Positions 26,401 to 35,142 of a stretch of 64,000 nucleotides of DNA are shown piece after piece. The stretch lies in NCBI RefSeq assembly GCF_030815485.1, contig NZ_JAUSWV010000002.1:8404317-8468316 (forward strand), written 5' to 3'. Source of the stretch: Streptomyces rishiriensis (GTDB taxonomy: Bacteria; Actinomycetota; Actinomycetes; Streptomycetales; Streptomycetaceae). Each line of letters begins with the position of its first letter. The stretch's first letter is position 1. The position numbers and the translations under genes are program-made. The notes under the pieces are model-generated. The model did no database searches. It was not told the DNA's origin and saw nothing but the letters and a program-made list of their open reading frames with translations.

Positions 26401-27229
26401 GGGCACCCGCACCGAGTGGGTGACCCCGGGCCAGGTCTGGAGGGAGTTCCACGCGCAGGGGACCGACGGAGGCCTGCCGTGGGTGATGGTGTCGGGCGAC
26501 AACACGTACACCCGGGGCAGCACCACCCGGCTGAACTGGTTCGCTCCGGCGACCCGGCCCGCCCAGAGCGAGTCCTTCGGTGTGTACAACTCCCGCTGGC
26601 AGAACTACATGACCTGGAACGTGCAGGCATGGGCCTCCGCGAGCGACAAGATGCGTCTCGGCGGCTTCCTGCCGTGGGGTGAGACGCCGTCCCACCTGCA
26701 GGTCTTCCAGGGCGACACGCTGATCCACGACAACCCGGTCGGCGGGGACATGCAGTGGGTGGAGGTACCGGCGGGCAACCTGCCCTACCGTGCCGTCCTC
26801 GACGTGGAGCGACCCGGTGACGTCTTCCGGCTGTCGACGCGCACCCACAGTGAGTGGACGTTCATGTCCGACACGGTCGACTCGGAATCCTTCGAGCCGT
26901 TCTCGGTGCTGAACTTGGACTACAGGCTGGAGACCGACCTGCACGGTGACGTCAAGGCCAACGCACACCAGCAGATCGCCCTCAAGCCGGTGTCGATGGA
27001 TCTCGGCACCGTGCCCGGCAGCGTTACCGACGTGCGGCTGGACGTCTCGTACGATGACGGAGCGACCTGGCAGAAGGTGACTCTGACCAAGGGCACCGAC
27101 GGCTACTGGACGGGTCTGTTCAGGACGGCCAAGAAGCCAGGCGGCTTCGTCTCACTTCGCGCGAACGCCAAGACGGACAGCGGCTTCAGCGTCAAGAACG
27201 AGATCGTCCGGGCGTACGGCCTGCGATGA
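23495..27229 (+). CDS. Secreted S8 family subtilisin-like serine peptidase
   Basis: 1244-residue extracellular protease. The Sec signal peptide ends near APAQA. An Inhibitor_I9-like propeptide region follows, then the subtilase domain with Asp241 (VLDTGID), His273 (HGSHVAGT) and Ser447 (GTSMATPH). Beyond it are Fn3-like beta regions and a protease-associated segment around residues 800-890 (KGKVVVVERSDEVSPQDR). It is a typical large streptomycete S8 protease. The start has no strong ribosome site but gives the signal peptide. A hairpin follows the stop, and a LuxR-type regulator gene lies next. Confidence 0.9.
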   Translation: MYSPSHASAFRRGRRRLISAATAVPLLASGLAVLHAPAQAAPSRPTATARPSATHKVTLVTGDVVTVTTMADGKQTAEVDRPDSAVGGVKVQQIKGDLFVIPDEAAPLLATDKLDRRLFNVSGLIEMGYDDAKSAAVPLIATYTQPKSRSAARPTAPRGSKLTRDLKSIRGAALSTEKRQARTFWTSVAPQDSAALGEGVAKLWLDGRVKASLKESVPLIGAPQAWAAGYDGKGVKVAVLDTGIDVNHPDFAGLIDDTASFVPGEAITDVNGHGSHVAGTIVGSGSASGGDNKGVAPGADLFVGKVLGGAEGYGQDSWVMAGMQWAAESGADVVNMSLGDSYPTDGSDPMSQTVDALSAQYGTLFVIAAGNAGPESISSPGAAASALTVAATDKEDRLASFSSTGPLSGSGGMKPDIAAPGVAITAARSQEMTDGGEGLYRTISGTSMATPHVVGAAAILAQQHPDWTGAQLKEHLMSTAKGLADGYSPYEVGTGRVDVAAAVRATVRGPGSLFFGNYTWPHQPSDVPVTKDMNFTNTGSDEVTLDLALTDADGPFTLGAATVTVPAGGTAAVPVTGDPQTASVGRHVGYVIATDAATGQPVTRTSVALLKEEERYDLNISLVGRDGKPAAGLVAINLAGDSWPWSVYVDGSTTLRMAPGLYTVAAYLDVAGEKADRSGVAVLVAPETVLEGGSADVVLDASKAHLLETEAPQRTQDRQRKVDFNVHYKGLDPSMDYRSAYVLPPTYDDVYVAPTEPMKHGEFMLITRWRKDEPQLGLSTLDGRLRFETLVQAGSALGTATDRLNAVYAGSGAAAEYEKVRAKGKVVVVERSDEVSPQDRTAAAAAAGATALIVVNDGVGALMEYVGESTIPVATVHRDAGKALISMAKAGMLKLTVKQTERTPFVYDLTRDYPGQVPDRALVYKPTQDDLARIDARYYSATDRKLAEGYRSDFTLSPSFNFPELEWHPGTRTEWVTPGQVWREFHAQGTDGGLPWVMVSGDNTYTRGSTTRLNWFAPATRPAQSESFGVYNSRWQNYMTWNVQAWASASDKMRLGGFLPWGETPSHLQVFQGDTLIHDNPVGGDMQWVEVPAGNLPYRAVLDVERPGDVFRLSTRTHSEWTFMSDTVDSESFEPFSVLNLDYRLETDLHGDVKANAHQQIALKPVSMDLGTVPGSVTDVRLDVSYDDGATWQKVTLTKGTDGYWTGLFRTAKKPGGFVSLRANAKTDSGFSVKNEIVRAYGLR

Positions 27230-27240
27230 ACGGCACCATC

Positions 27241-27270
27241 GGGCCCCGGGGAGCGGATTTCCCGGGGCCC
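27241..27270 (+). terminator. Terminator of the S8 protease gene
   Basis: GGGCCCCGGG (27241-27250) and CCCGGGGCCC (27261-27270) form a perfect 10-bp stem with a 10-base loop, 11 bases past the stop codon. Confidence 0.75.
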
Positions 27271-27366
27271 TTCCCCTCGCACCTGCTCCCAGCAGGGACT
27301 ATTCATGAGCTGCCGCGATGGCGCATACTCTCCCCGCTATGGGAAGCGGAACGGAGCCGGTCGCCG

Positions 27367-28359
27367 ATGCTGGATGTCCTGGGCCTCGAACCCGATGACG
27401 AGCACGTCTACAGGGCGCTGCTCGGACGGCCGAACTCCACCACGATGCTGCTGTCGGATCTTCTCGTCGTGTCGCGAGCCGACGTGGACAAGGCCTTGTC
27501 CCGCCTGGTCCAGTTGGGACTGGTGATCAGGTCAGCGGATGAGCTGTTCACGGCCGCGCCACCGGCCGTGGCGCTCGGCTCCCTCATCAGCCAGCGCCGG
27601 GACGGACTGCGCATGGCCGAGCACGCACTGGCGACCTTCGCGGAGGAACACCGGGCGGCGATGACCGGGAGCAGCATCAACGAGCTGTTCGAGGTCGTCA
27701 CAGGCGTCGACGCCATCCGTCACCGCTTCCTACAGGTGCAGCACGCGGCCCGCACGCAGGTCCGGTCGTTCATCACGGCGCCGTTCGTCGCCCTGCCTCC
27801 CGACGAGAACACGGCCGAGCCCATGGCCCTCGACCGGGGAGTCTGCTTCCGAGCAGTACTGGACCGGGCCGTGCTGGCGGAACCCGGCATCGTCACCGAC
27901 GCGATCGATTCCCTTCGCAACGGCGTGCAACTGCGGGTCGCCGACGACCTGCCGATGAAACTCGTGCTGGCCGACGCCGACCTCGGCCTGGTCCCGCTCG
28001 CGGTCACACCGGCGGGAGAGCCCGGTGCCGTGCTGCTGCACCGCAGTGGCCTGCTGGACGCGTTGGACGCGCTGTTCGAGACGGTGTGGCGTACGGCCCA
28101 TCCGCTTGAGTTGTCGGGCACGAGAGACGCGTCAGAAGCCACCGTCGAGGTCGATCCGCAAGGCCCGACCGAACTGGACCGCAGGATCCTCGCGCTGCTC
28201 CTGGCAGGCCTGACGGACCTGACGGCCGCGACACAACTCGGTCTGTCACCGCGCACGCTGCACCGCCGCCTGCGCCAACTCATGGACATGGCCGGAGTCC
28301 GAACCCGGATGCAGCTCGGCGCTTACGCGGTGCGAAACGGGTGGGCGGAGCCCCTGTGA
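27367..28359 (+). CDS. TrmB/LuxR-type helix-turn-helix regulator
   Basis: 330 residues. The N-terminal winged-helix of the TrmB type (LLSDLLVVSRADVDKALSRL) and a central sensor-like region precede a C-terminal LuxR/GerE helix-turn-helix (LLAGLTDLTAATQLGLSPRT, LHRRLRQLM). This architecture is frequent beside S8 proteases in streptomycetes, so it may control the upstream peptidase. ATG 27367 is used because homology begins at MLDVLGLEPDDEHVY, with GGAG 11 bases before it. Confidence 0.8.
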   Translation: MLDVLGLEPDDEHVYRALLGRPNSTTMLLSDLLVVSRADVDKALSRLVQLGLVIRSADELFTAAPPAVALGSLISQRRDGLRMAEHALATFAEEHRAAMTGSSINELFEVVTGVDAIRHRFLQVQHAARTQVRSFITAPFVALPPDENTAEPMALDRGVCFRAVLDRAVLAEPGIVTDAIDSLRNGVQLRVADDLPMKLVLADADLGLVPLAVTPAGEPGAVLLHRSGLLDALDALFETVWRTAHPLELSGTRDASEATVEVDPQGPTELDRRILALLLAGLTDLTAATQLGLSPRTLHRRLRQLMDMAGVRTRMQLGAYAVRNGWAEPL

Positions 28360-28374
28360 CGGCCGGCAGGACGT

Positions 28375-28620
28375 GGCCGGCGCCGGCCACGTCCTGGCAC
28401 GCCTTGTGGGTGACGCGGTCGTCGAGGATGAGATGCACGTCGAGATCCGGGGGACTTCCTTGTCGGGCTCGGCCAGGGACTTCTTGAACATCACGGCCCG
28501 GTGCCTGCGGTGCAGAGAACCGATCACCTTCCCGGTGGCGACCTCCAGGCGGCGAACAGGGTGGTGGTGCCGGCGCGGACGTGGTCGTGGCTGCGGCGTT
28601 CGGGGACGCCGGCAAAGTGG
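28375..28620 (-). pseudogene. IS630-family transposase remnant
   Basis: Three minus-strand frames in succession encode pieces of the IS630 DDE domain: GVPERRSHDHVRAGTTTLFA, then EVATGKVIGSLHRRHRAVMF followed by KKSLAEPDKEVP, then PDLDVHLILDDRVTHK. At least two frameshifts and loss of both ends show that it is dead. Confidence 0.75.
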
Positions 28621-28670
28621 GTCGGTGGACACCTTGGACGTCTGCGTAACCCGATGGAGCCGTAGTGGGG

Positions 28671-29720
28671 TCACTCCGGTCCGGCCGGGCGCGCCGAAGC
28701 GGTGGGACGGCCGAAGTGTTCGGGCGGGTAGGGAGGGCGTTGGAAGAGCGTGTACAGGAAAAGCAGGGACGGGACGAGGATCACCGTGCCCACACACAGG
28801 GCGACAAGCAGGGCCAGCAGGGTGGAACGGCCGGTGGCAGCCTGTTCGACCGTCAGCGAAGGCAGGAGAAGATACGGGTACTGCCCCACTGCCCAGCCCA
28901 CCAGGATCGCCGTGACGGCGAGGGCGGAGGTGAGCCGCGCGGCGATGTAGCGGCGGGCCAGCAGCAGCCCCAGCGCGGTCAGCCCGGCGACGACCGACAG
29001 CAGCACCACGGGCAGGCCGCGGCCGGTCAGTCCGTCGAACAGCACGGGCGCGTCCGCCCGCAGCACCGCGATGCCGGCCAGACCCACCACGCCGGTGACC
29101 ACGGCGGTCGCCAGGGCGCGGCGGCGGAACGCCTCGGCCAGCTCGTCCTCGCCGTCGCGGCGGGCGTCGCCGCACAGGAACACCGCCGCCAGGTAGGCGC
29201 AGACCAGAACCGCGAGGGTGCCGCCGAGGAGCGAGGTGGGGTTGGCCCAGCTGGTCACCACGTCACCGCCGGCGATGCGCGGAGGCACCCGGCCGGAGGC
29301 CACGCCGCCGACGACCGCCCCGAAGAAGAAGGGGGTGAGGAGGGAGGACAGCGCGAACGCCGCCCCGAAGAAGCGGCGCATCTGCAGGGTTCCGACGCTC
29401 TTGCGGTAGGCGAAGGCCGCACCGCGGGCGATGATCCCGAACGCGGCGAGGGTGAGCGGGATGTAGAGGGTCGTGACGGCGGCGGCGAACCCGCCGGAGA
29501 ATCCCGTCCACAGCACCACCAGCACGAAGATCAGCCACACGTGGTTCGCTTCCCACACCGGGCCGATCGAGCGCTCGACCCGCTCACGCACGGCACGTCC
29601 CCGCTCGGTGTCCCCAGCCAGCAGGTCCCAGATGCCGCCGCCGAAGTCGGCGCCGCCGAACAGGGCGTAGGCGATCAGGCCGGCGAACGCCGCACCCAGC
29701 ACCGCGTACGCGAGGGTCAT
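28671..29720 (-). CDS. cydB: Cytochrome bd ubiquinol oxidase subunit II
   Basis: 349 residues with about nine membrane helices, starting MTLAYAVLGAAFAGLIAYAL, then FGGADFGGGIWDLLAGD and GPVWEANHVWLIFVLVVLWT, all classic CydB markers. It partners CydA in the high-affinity bd-type terminal oxidase. ATG 29720 overlaps the CydA stop as ATGA. No cydCD genes follow. An IS630 remnant and the convergent LuxR gene lie beyond. Confidence 0.95.
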   Translation of the reverse strand: MTLAYAVLGAAFAGLIAYALFGGADFGGGIWDLLAGDTERGRAVRERVERSIGPVWEANHVWLIFVLVVLWTGFSGGFAAAVTTLYIPLTLAAFGIIARGAAFAYRKSVGTLQMRRFFGAAFALSSLLTPFFFGAVVGGVASGRVPPRIAGGDVVTSWANPTSLLGGTLAVLVCAYLAAVFLCGDARRDGEDELAEAFRRRALATAVVTGVVGLAGIAVLRADAPVLFDGLTGRGLPVVLLSVVAGLTALGLLLARRYIAARLTSALAVTAILVGWAVGQYPYLLLPSLTVEQAATGRSTLLALLVALCVGTVILVPSLLFLYTLFQRPPYPPEHFGRPTASARPAGPE

Positions 29721-31066
29721 CGCGGCACCTCTTCTTCCTGCGGGGCGAGGGTGTCACGGCCGAGTGCCATTCTGCGCAGGACGACCACCGTGAAGAAGGA
29801 CAGCAGGCTGTACACGACGATCACAGCCGCCAGGCCCCAGGCAAGACCGCCTGCCGGGCTGACGGCCTCCTTCGTACGCATGAGCCCGTAGACGATCCAC
29901 GGCTGCCTGCCGACTTCGGTGGTCACCCACCCGGCTTCCATCGCCGCCACGGCCGCGGCCCCGGACACGGCCACGGCACGCAGGAACCAGGCGGTGCGCG
30001 GCAGCCGCCGTCGCCGCCACCACACCAGACCGAACCAGGCAGCCAGTCCGAGCAGTGCGGTGCCGATGGCGACCATGGCGTTGTACGCGATGTGGACGAC
30101 GTTGACCGGGGGCCGCTGGTCCGCCGGCACCTCCTGCAGCCCGGGCACCACGCCGTCGGGATCATGATGGATCAGCAGCGACAGTCCGTGAGGGATCTCC
30201 AAGGAGTAGCGCAGTTCGTCGTCGACGTAGAGCCCGCCGAGCGACAGGTCGGCCCCCGCAGTGGTCTTGTACTGGCCTTCCATCGCGGCCAGCTTGGCCG
30301 GCTGGTTGTCGGCGACGGTATTGGCGATCCAGTCACCGACACCGATCTGAACCGGTGTCATGATCGCGGCGACGGTGAGCGGGATGAGCAGCCCCATCCG
30401 GTGATGGCGGTCGCGTCGGCCGCGCAGCATCCCGACGCCGTACACCGAGGCGATCAAGAAGCCGGTGACCATGAAGGCGGCCAGCCACATGTGGGTGAAC
30501 TGCGGCCATGTGGAGGGCCCGAACATGGCTGCCCACGGCTTGGCGTCCACCACGTCCCCCTCGGCGTCCAGTCGGAACCCCGTCGGGTTGTTCATCCAGG
30601 CGTTCGCGGAGACCACGAAGAACGCGCCCGCGATCCCCGCGACGACCATCGGCAGTGAGCTGAGCATGTGCGCCCGCGGCGACAGGCGATTCCACCCGAA
30701 CAAGTACACCCCGACGAAGATCGCCTCCACGAAGAAGGCGAAGCCCTCCAGCACAAACGGGAAACCGAACACCGCACCGAAGCGGTCCATCAGCCCCGGC
30801 CACAGGATGCCCATCTCGAACGACAACAGCGTTCCCGACACCGCGCCCGCCGCGAACAGCACGCCCATCGCCTTGGCCCAGGTGTGCGCCAGCCCCGTCA
30901 GTGCCGCGTCGTCCTTCCTGTGGCCCAGCCATTCGGTGAACACCACGATCGCGGGGAACGCGATGCCGAAACAGGCGAAAATGATGTGCCAGCCCAAAGT
31001 GAGGGCCATCTGGTGGCGCGCGTACGGCAGGTTTCCCGCCCCGTCCGCCACGACAAGCTCGAGCAC
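29717..31066 (-). CDS. cydA: Cytochrome bd ubiquinol oxidase subunit I
   Basis: 449 residues. It carries the haem-ligand His in TLGWHIIFACFGIAFP, the GRQPWIVYG segment, and a short Q-loop as in cyanide-insensitive CioA-type oxidases. It oxidises quinol and reduces O2 to water in the cytoplasmic membrane under low oxygen. GTG 31066 (VLELVVADGAGNLPYARHQM) gives the usual N-terminus; the frame stays open further upstream but without homology. The start site is the least certain part. No obvious Rex-type palindrome was found upstream. Confidence 0.92.
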   Translation of the reverse strand: MLELVVADGAGNLPYARHQMALTLGWHIIFACFGIAFPAIVVFTEWLGHRKDDAALTGLAHTWAKAMGVLFAAGAVSGTLLSFEMGILWPGLMDRFGAVFGFPFVLEGFAFFVEAIFVGVYLFGWNRLSPRAHMLSSLPMVVAGIAGAFFVVSANAWMNNPTGFRLDAEGDVVDAKPWAAMFGPSTWPQFTHMWLAAFMVTGFLIASVYGVGMLRGRRDRHHRMGLLIPLTVAAIMTPVQIGVGDWIANTVADNQPAKLAAMEGQYKTTAGADLSLGGLYVDDELRYSLEIPHGLSLLIHHDPDGVVPGLQEVPADQRPPVNVVHIAYNAMVAIGTALLGLAAWFGLVWWRRRRLPRTAWFLRAVAVSGAAAVAAMEAGWVTTEVGRQPWIVYGLMRTKEAVSPAGGLAWGLAAVIVVYSLLSFFTVVVLRRMALGRDTLAPQEEEVPR

Positions 31067-31382
31067 GCCTTCACACCCTTCCCTCGCGAGGCCACCGTCC
31101 GCCGGGCAGGTGCCCACTGAGGTGAATATCAACCCAGTTTGACCGTAAATGCCGAGAAGCAAACGGTCGCCTTGCTTGGTCAGGCACGCGGGGAGCGCGC
31201 TGTACGTGGCCAGGAACGCCGCGTACTCCACCAGCGCCTCGCTTCACCGCGCGGGCCTGAGGTCCAGCAGGACCTCGGCATCGTCGTCGCTGCGGACGGT
31301 GCCCGAGGCAGGACCAGTACCGGTAGCGAGGTGCAGCATGCGGATGGATGCACGACCGTTTCCTGATCGGCCCGGGGGCGGG

Positions 31383-31417
31383 GCGGGGCGGCACCACGGG
31401 AAGTGGTGCCGCCCCGC
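31383..31417 (-). terminator. Strong terminator after the isochorismatase-like gene
   Basis: GCGGGGCGGCACCAC (31383-31397) pairs perfectly with GTGGTGCCGCCCCGC (31403-31417), a 15-bp stem with a 5-base loop, 14 bases past the hydrolase stop. The remaining 31067-31382 holds only the cydA upstream region. Confidence 0.8.
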
Positions 31418-31431
31418 GTTGTTGGTGGGCT

Positions 31432-32085
31432 TTACGCGCTGGGGGCGGGGGTGGCGAGGAGCTGGAGTTCCCAGGCGAGGGCGACCGAGCTGGCGCCGCC
31501 GTGCGGTGCCACGGCCGCGCCCATCGCGGCGGCGGACTCCTCGCGGGCCCAGTCACGCTGCCACTCGGCGAGGACGGCCATCCAGGTGATCGGGGTGATG
31601 CCCGCCTGGACCATGCGGCGCACGGCCATGTCGTGGGCTTCGGCGGAGACGCCGCCGGAGGCGTCGGTGACGACGTAGACGTCGAAGCCCTCGCCGGCCG
31701 CCTGCAGTGCGGGCATGGCCACGCAGATTTCCGTGTACAGGCCGGCGATGATCAGCTTCTTGCGCCCGGTGGCCTTCACCGCGTCCACCACCCGCGGGTC
31801 CTCCCAGGTGTTGATGGTGGTCCTGTTGATCGGCTTCTGGTCCGGGAAGACGTCCTGGAGCGGCTGGAGGATGGTGCCGCCGCGCTCTTCGATGACCGTC
31901 GTCAGGATGGTGGGGACGTCGAACGCCCTGGCGGCCTTGGCCAGCCCGACCACGTTGTTGACGATCATCGTGGGTTCGTGACTGTGCAGGTTGGCGAACT
32001 GGAACGGCTGGTGGTCGATCAGCACCAGCACGCTCTCCTGCGGGGTCAGCAGCGCGGCGAGGCCGGTCTTGGGGAACGTGCTCAT
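31432..32085 (-). CDS. Isochorismatase-like cysteine hydrolase, YcaC type
   Basis: 217 residues. The catalytic triad of the family is present: Asp24 (VLIDHQPFQ), Lys109/Lys110 (TGRKKLIIAG) and Cys121 (YTEICVAM). The closest well-known relatives are YcaC-like amidohydrolases of unsettled substrate. ATG 32085 starts at the conserved MSTFPKTGLAALL. It is divergent from a MarR gene over three operator iterons and is probably repressed by it. Confidence 0.85.
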   Translation of the reverse strand: MSTFPKTGLAALLTPQESVLVLIDHQPFQFANLHSHEPTMIVNNVVGLAKAARAFDVPTILTTVIEERGGTILQPLQDVFPDQKPINRTTINTWEDPRVVDAVKATGRKKLIIAGLYTEICVAMPALQAAGEGFDVYVVTDASGGVSAEAHDMAVRRMVQAGITPITWMAVLAEWQRDWAREESAAAMGAAVAPHGGASSVALAWELQLLATPAPSA

Positions 32086-32128
32086 GGGGATCTCCTTCGT
32101 CGTCTGCGGGGAAGTCCCGCCGAAGAAC

Positions 32129-32178
32129 ATGACACATCAACTATCTATGACGTGTCAACTACCCATGACGTATCAAGC
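32129..32178. promoter_or_regulatory. Three 18-bp MarR operator iterons
   Basis: ATGACACATCAACT (32129), ATGACGTGTCAACT (32147) and ATGACGTATCAAGC (32165) repeat every 18 bp. Each contains the inverted core TGAC-N2-RTCA. They fill the promoter region between the isochorismatase-like gene and marR. Confidence 0.75.
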
Positions 32179-32198
32179 CTCGGCTAGGCTGGTGCACC

Positions 32199-32666
32199 AT
32201 GAACGAAAAACCGCACTGGCTCACCCCAGAGCAACAGCACGCCTGGCGCACCTTCGTCGACGTGCACCAAAAGCTCGCCACCACCCTCGCGCGCGAACTG
32301 CAGGACATCGCGAACCTGTCCGAGGCCGACTACGCCGTCCTCGTCGCCCTGACCGACACCCCCGACGGCCAGCTGCGCTTCCAGCGGCTGCGCAGGGCGC
32401 TGCAGTGGGAGCAGAGCCGCACCTCCCACCACATCGCCCGCATGGCCAAACGCGGGCTGGTCACCCGGCAGGAGAATCCCGACGACGGGCGCGCCGTCCA
32501 CGTGAGCATCACCCCGGCCGGCCGTCAGGCCATCGAAACCGCCGCGCCCCAGCACGTGGCCACCGTGCGCAGCGTGGTCATCGACCCCCTCACCCCCGAA
32601 GAACTCGACACCCTCACCCACCTCTGCCAACGCATGCTCGACCAGCTGGAGAAAAAGGCCCCCTGA
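32199..32666 (+). CDS. MarR family transcriptional regulator
   Basis: 155 residues with the winged helix-turn-helix LRFQRLRRALQWEQSRTSHH followed by the wing RQENPDDGRAVHVSITPAG. It has no conserved Cys, so it is likely a small-ligand sensor and not an OhrR-type peroxide sensor. It is divergent from the cysteine hydrolase and flanked by three 18-bp iterons that would give cooperative repression of both genes. Confidence 0.9.
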   Translation: MNEKPHWLTPEQQHAWRTFVDVHQKLATTLARELQDIANLSEADYAVLVALTDTPDGQLRFQRLRRALQWEQSRTSHHIARMAKRGLVTRQENPDDGRAVHVSITPAGRQAIETAAPQHVATVRSVVIDPLTPEELDTLTHLCQRMLDQLEKKAP

Positions 32667-33362
32667 CCGCAGCGCCACCGCACACCCGGTGGCGGATCCG
32701 GGACTGTACGCACCCGCTCCGAGTGTTCAAAGGGCGCTCGTGTGTCGGCGTATCAACGCCATGTCCCCCGTCACGTAAGCCTGAACGTGCTCACGTTGCC
32801 GCACCGGGTTCAGCTCCTCCGCCGGTACCTGCCGGGCGCCGAGTCGCGTTCGCGGCGCTTGTGGAACTCGTCGAGGCGGGCGTGGTCGCCATCGACAGCA
32901 GAGTCCCGCCCGCTGACCGACCTCGCGAACGTCCACCGCCTCAGTGAGGCGGGCCGGACCCGAGGCGGGGTCATCATCAGTCCTTGAGCTTGTCGTCGTG
33001 CCTTTGGGCTGCCCCCGGCTGGATCAGTCGATCCAGATCAGCATCGCGTGACCGGCGGATGCGGCGCCACGGAAGAACTCTGTCAGGGGAGTGAAGAGGT
33101 CGCCGGCACTCCCCGTTCATGCTCATGGGCGGCAGCATACGGAGCGTGTCCGACAGTGGCGTCGGTCGACTCTCAACCGGGACTCACTCTGTGGCGGCGC
33201 CTGACGCCCTTCGACGCTCCAGGTCCAGCGGAGGGAGATCAGTGGGAGGGGTGGACGGGAGGGGTGGACGACCCTGCTACTCGTGAACATCTCGTTGCAG
33301 GCTGCCTTCGCCACCGCCCAGGGCGCTGATACTGGCCGAGTGATCGAGCGGCGGGGGCAACG
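32667..33362. other. Intergenic region, no convincing gene
   Basis: 696 bases. The plus-strand translation around 32785-32970 (LTLPHRVQLLRRYLPGAE) and the minus strand near 33240-33345 (PVSAPWAVAKAACNEMFTSS) have some protein-like character but match no family recognised. Both are probably decayed genes. The TSUP gene GTG lies at its end. Confidence 0.3.
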
Positions 33363-34148
33363 GTGGACTGGACACTGGCGGGAGGGCTGGCCGTCGGCCT
33401 GCTGATCGCGACCGTCACCGCCCCGGTCGGTGTGTCCGGTGCGGTATTCCTTCTCCCCGTCCAGGTGAGCGTCTTCGGCGTGCCCAACCCCGCAGTCACC
33501 CCGACCAACCTGCTGTTCAACGTCGTCGCCGGACCCGGGGCGCTGTGGCGCTACCGCAGCGACGGCGCCCTGCGCGGCGACCTCGCCCGGCGCCTGGTGC
33601 TGGGTACCCTGCCCGGCGTCGTGGCCGGGGCCGCCATACGCGTCTTCGCCCTCCCAGGCCCGAGCGTCTTCCGGCTCCTGATCGCCGCACTGCTGCTGCC
33701 GCTCGGGCTGTGGCTGTGCCTGCGCACGCTCATCCCGGCATCCCACCCACCGTCGGACACAGGCGAGTTGGCCCCACGCGCGCTTACCGGCCTCGCCCTG
33801 GTGGTCGGAGTGGTCGGCGGCATCTACGGCATCGGCGGCGGCTCGCTTCTCGGCCCGATCCTCGTCGGCCGCGGCCTGCCCGTCGCACGCGTAGCCCCCG
33901 CCGCACTCGCCGCCACATTCGCCACTTCTGTCGTCGGCGCCGTCGCCTACGCACTGCTGTCGCTCGTGAGCTGCGGAGATGTCGCTCCTCACTGGAGGCT
34001 CGGGCTCGCCTGCGGCACCGGCGGACTGATAGGCGGCTACCTCGGCGCCCGTCTCCAGCTTCGCCTGCCCGAACGGGGCCTACGGCTCCTGCTCGGCACC
34101 CTCGCCGCAGCCATCGGCACCCTGTACATCGTCCAGACCCTGAACTGA
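33363..34148 (+). CDS. TSUP family (TauE/SafE) anion permease
   Basis: 261 residues with about eight hydrophobic helices in two homologous halves. Family motifs are VGLLIATVTAPVGVSGAVFL, NPAVTPTNLLFNVVAGPGAL and the second-half GGIYGIGGGSLLGPILVGRG. TSUP members export sulfite or organosulfonates or move other organic anions. It is distant from the taurine genes here, so no specific substrate is claimed. It starts with GTG and is a single gene. Confidence 0.85.
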   Translation: MDWTLAGGLAVGLLIATVTAPVGVSGAVFLLPVQVSVFGVPNPAVTPTNLLFNVVAGPGALWRYRSDGALRGDLARRLVLGTLPGVVAGAAIRVFALPGPSVFRLLIAALLLPLGLWLCLRTLIPASHPPSDTGELAPRALTGLALVVGVVGGIYGIGGGSLLGPILVGRGLPVARVAPAALAATFATSVVGAVAYALLSLVSCGDVAPHWRLGLACGTGGLIGGYLGARLQLRLPERGLRLLLGTLAAAIGTLYIVQTLN

Positions 34149-34171
34149 ACCCGTACCGATGGGGGACCTAC

Positions 34172-34497
34172 GACAAAGACCGGGTGCACTTCGTCGAGCG
34201 CCGGCGGGACACGACGGCCATCGGTGGAGTCCTGCCGTCGGACGCCGGAGGGGATCTCGACGTAATGGTGATCGACGTCGCGGTCATGGACGCCGCCTTG
34301 GCAGCCGGACGTACGCGCCGTGGTCGTCGAGCGCGTCCTTGCCGCACTGGCGGCGGCCTGCGGGCTCGACAGGCCCGCGTCCGGCTGGTGGGCCGATTTC
34401 CGCGTGATCGACGAGGGCAGCTGGGGGCGTCCGGTGGTGTGATGTCGATCGTGCCGCTGCTGGCGAGCGGGCTCTTCACGGAGGATCGGGCCAAGAC
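34172..34497 (+). pseudogene. Tautomerase-superfamily gene remnant
   Basis: Three plus-strand frames give consecutive pieces: DLDVMVIDVAVMDAAL, then VVVERVLAALAAACGLDRPA followed by SGWWADFRVIDEGSWG, then GASGGVMSIVPLLASGLFTE. The last two resemble the end of the intact tautomerase at 35252-35692 (DGTWGAGGAVIRYADLVAL). At least two frameshifts and no N-terminal Met-Pro show that it is dead. It lies immediately past the TetR gene. Confidence 0.5.
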
Positions 34498-34530
34498 TGA
34501 CCCGCGCCGCGCTGGGCGGCTGACGCGACG

Positions 34531-35121
34531 TCAGTCCCTGATCGTGGCGAGGATGAGCGCCCGCAGCTGCTCCGCGGTGTGGTCGAGTGGCTGGGTACTG
34601 CGTTTGGCGCGGCACATCGCCACGGTTCCCTCGACGGCCGCGACGATGAGCGTCGCGAGCTGGGCCGCCCGCCCGGGCTCGGCGCCGTGCTCGCGCAGCG
34701 AGGCGGCCAGCAGGCTCTCCCATTCGGTGAAGACGTCGGCGGCGGCCGCGAGGGCGCCGAGTGCCTCCTCGGTGGCGGGCTCCTCGATGGACACGGCGAG
34801 GACGGGGCAGCCGGCCCGGAAGTCACTGTCCACGACGATCTTGCGCCACAGGGCCAGGAAGGCGTGCAGGCCGGCGACCGGACCGGCCCGGAGTTCTTTG
34901 CGCAGGCTGCGCGCGGTCCACTCGCCCGTGTAGCGAACCGCCTCGGTGACCAACTGCTGCTTGCCTTCGGGGAAGTAGTGGTACGTCGAGCCGAGCGGCG
35001 CCCGGGCGTGCTTGGCCGTCTCGCGGATGCTCGTCGCGTTGAGGCCGCGCCGACTGATCATGTCGGCGGCTCCGGCGACGATCCGCTCGCGCGCCGTCGG
35101 GATGGGCTTGGTCACGTACAT
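34531..35121 (-). CDS. TetR/AcrR family regulator
   Basis: 196 residues. The N-terminal helix-turn-helix is RERIVAGAADMISRRGLNAT followed by SIRETAKHARAPLGSTYHYF. The C-terminus resembles the YxaF/LmrA-type ligand domain (ARSLRKELRAGPVAGLHAF, DFRAGCPVLAVS). ATG 35121 is preferred over the in-frame start at 35139. It is divergent from the tautomerase-dehydrogenase operon across two 18-bp operators, so it most likely represses that operon and itself. Confidence 0.9.
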   Translation of the reverse strand: MYVTKPIPTARERIVAGAADMISRRGLNATSIRETAKHARAPLGSTYHYFPEGKQQLVTEAVRYTGEWTARSLRKELRAGPVAGLHAFLALWRKIVVDSDFRAGCPVLAVSIEEPATEEALGALAAAADVFTEWESLLAASLREHGAEPGRAAQLATLIVAAVEGTVAMCRAKRSTQPLDHTAEQLRALILATIRD

Positions 35122-35142
35122 GGTCCCTTCCGACCTCACTGG

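Noticed and set aside
23570..26968. Very long open frame on the minus strand
   Set aside because: It lies opposite the S8 protease codon for codon. It is an Arg/Gly/Val-rich shadow of high-GC third positions with no domain or start signal.
28671..31066. A Rex-type operator before cydAB
   Set aside because: No TTGTGAA-type inverted repeat could be found in 31067-31431.
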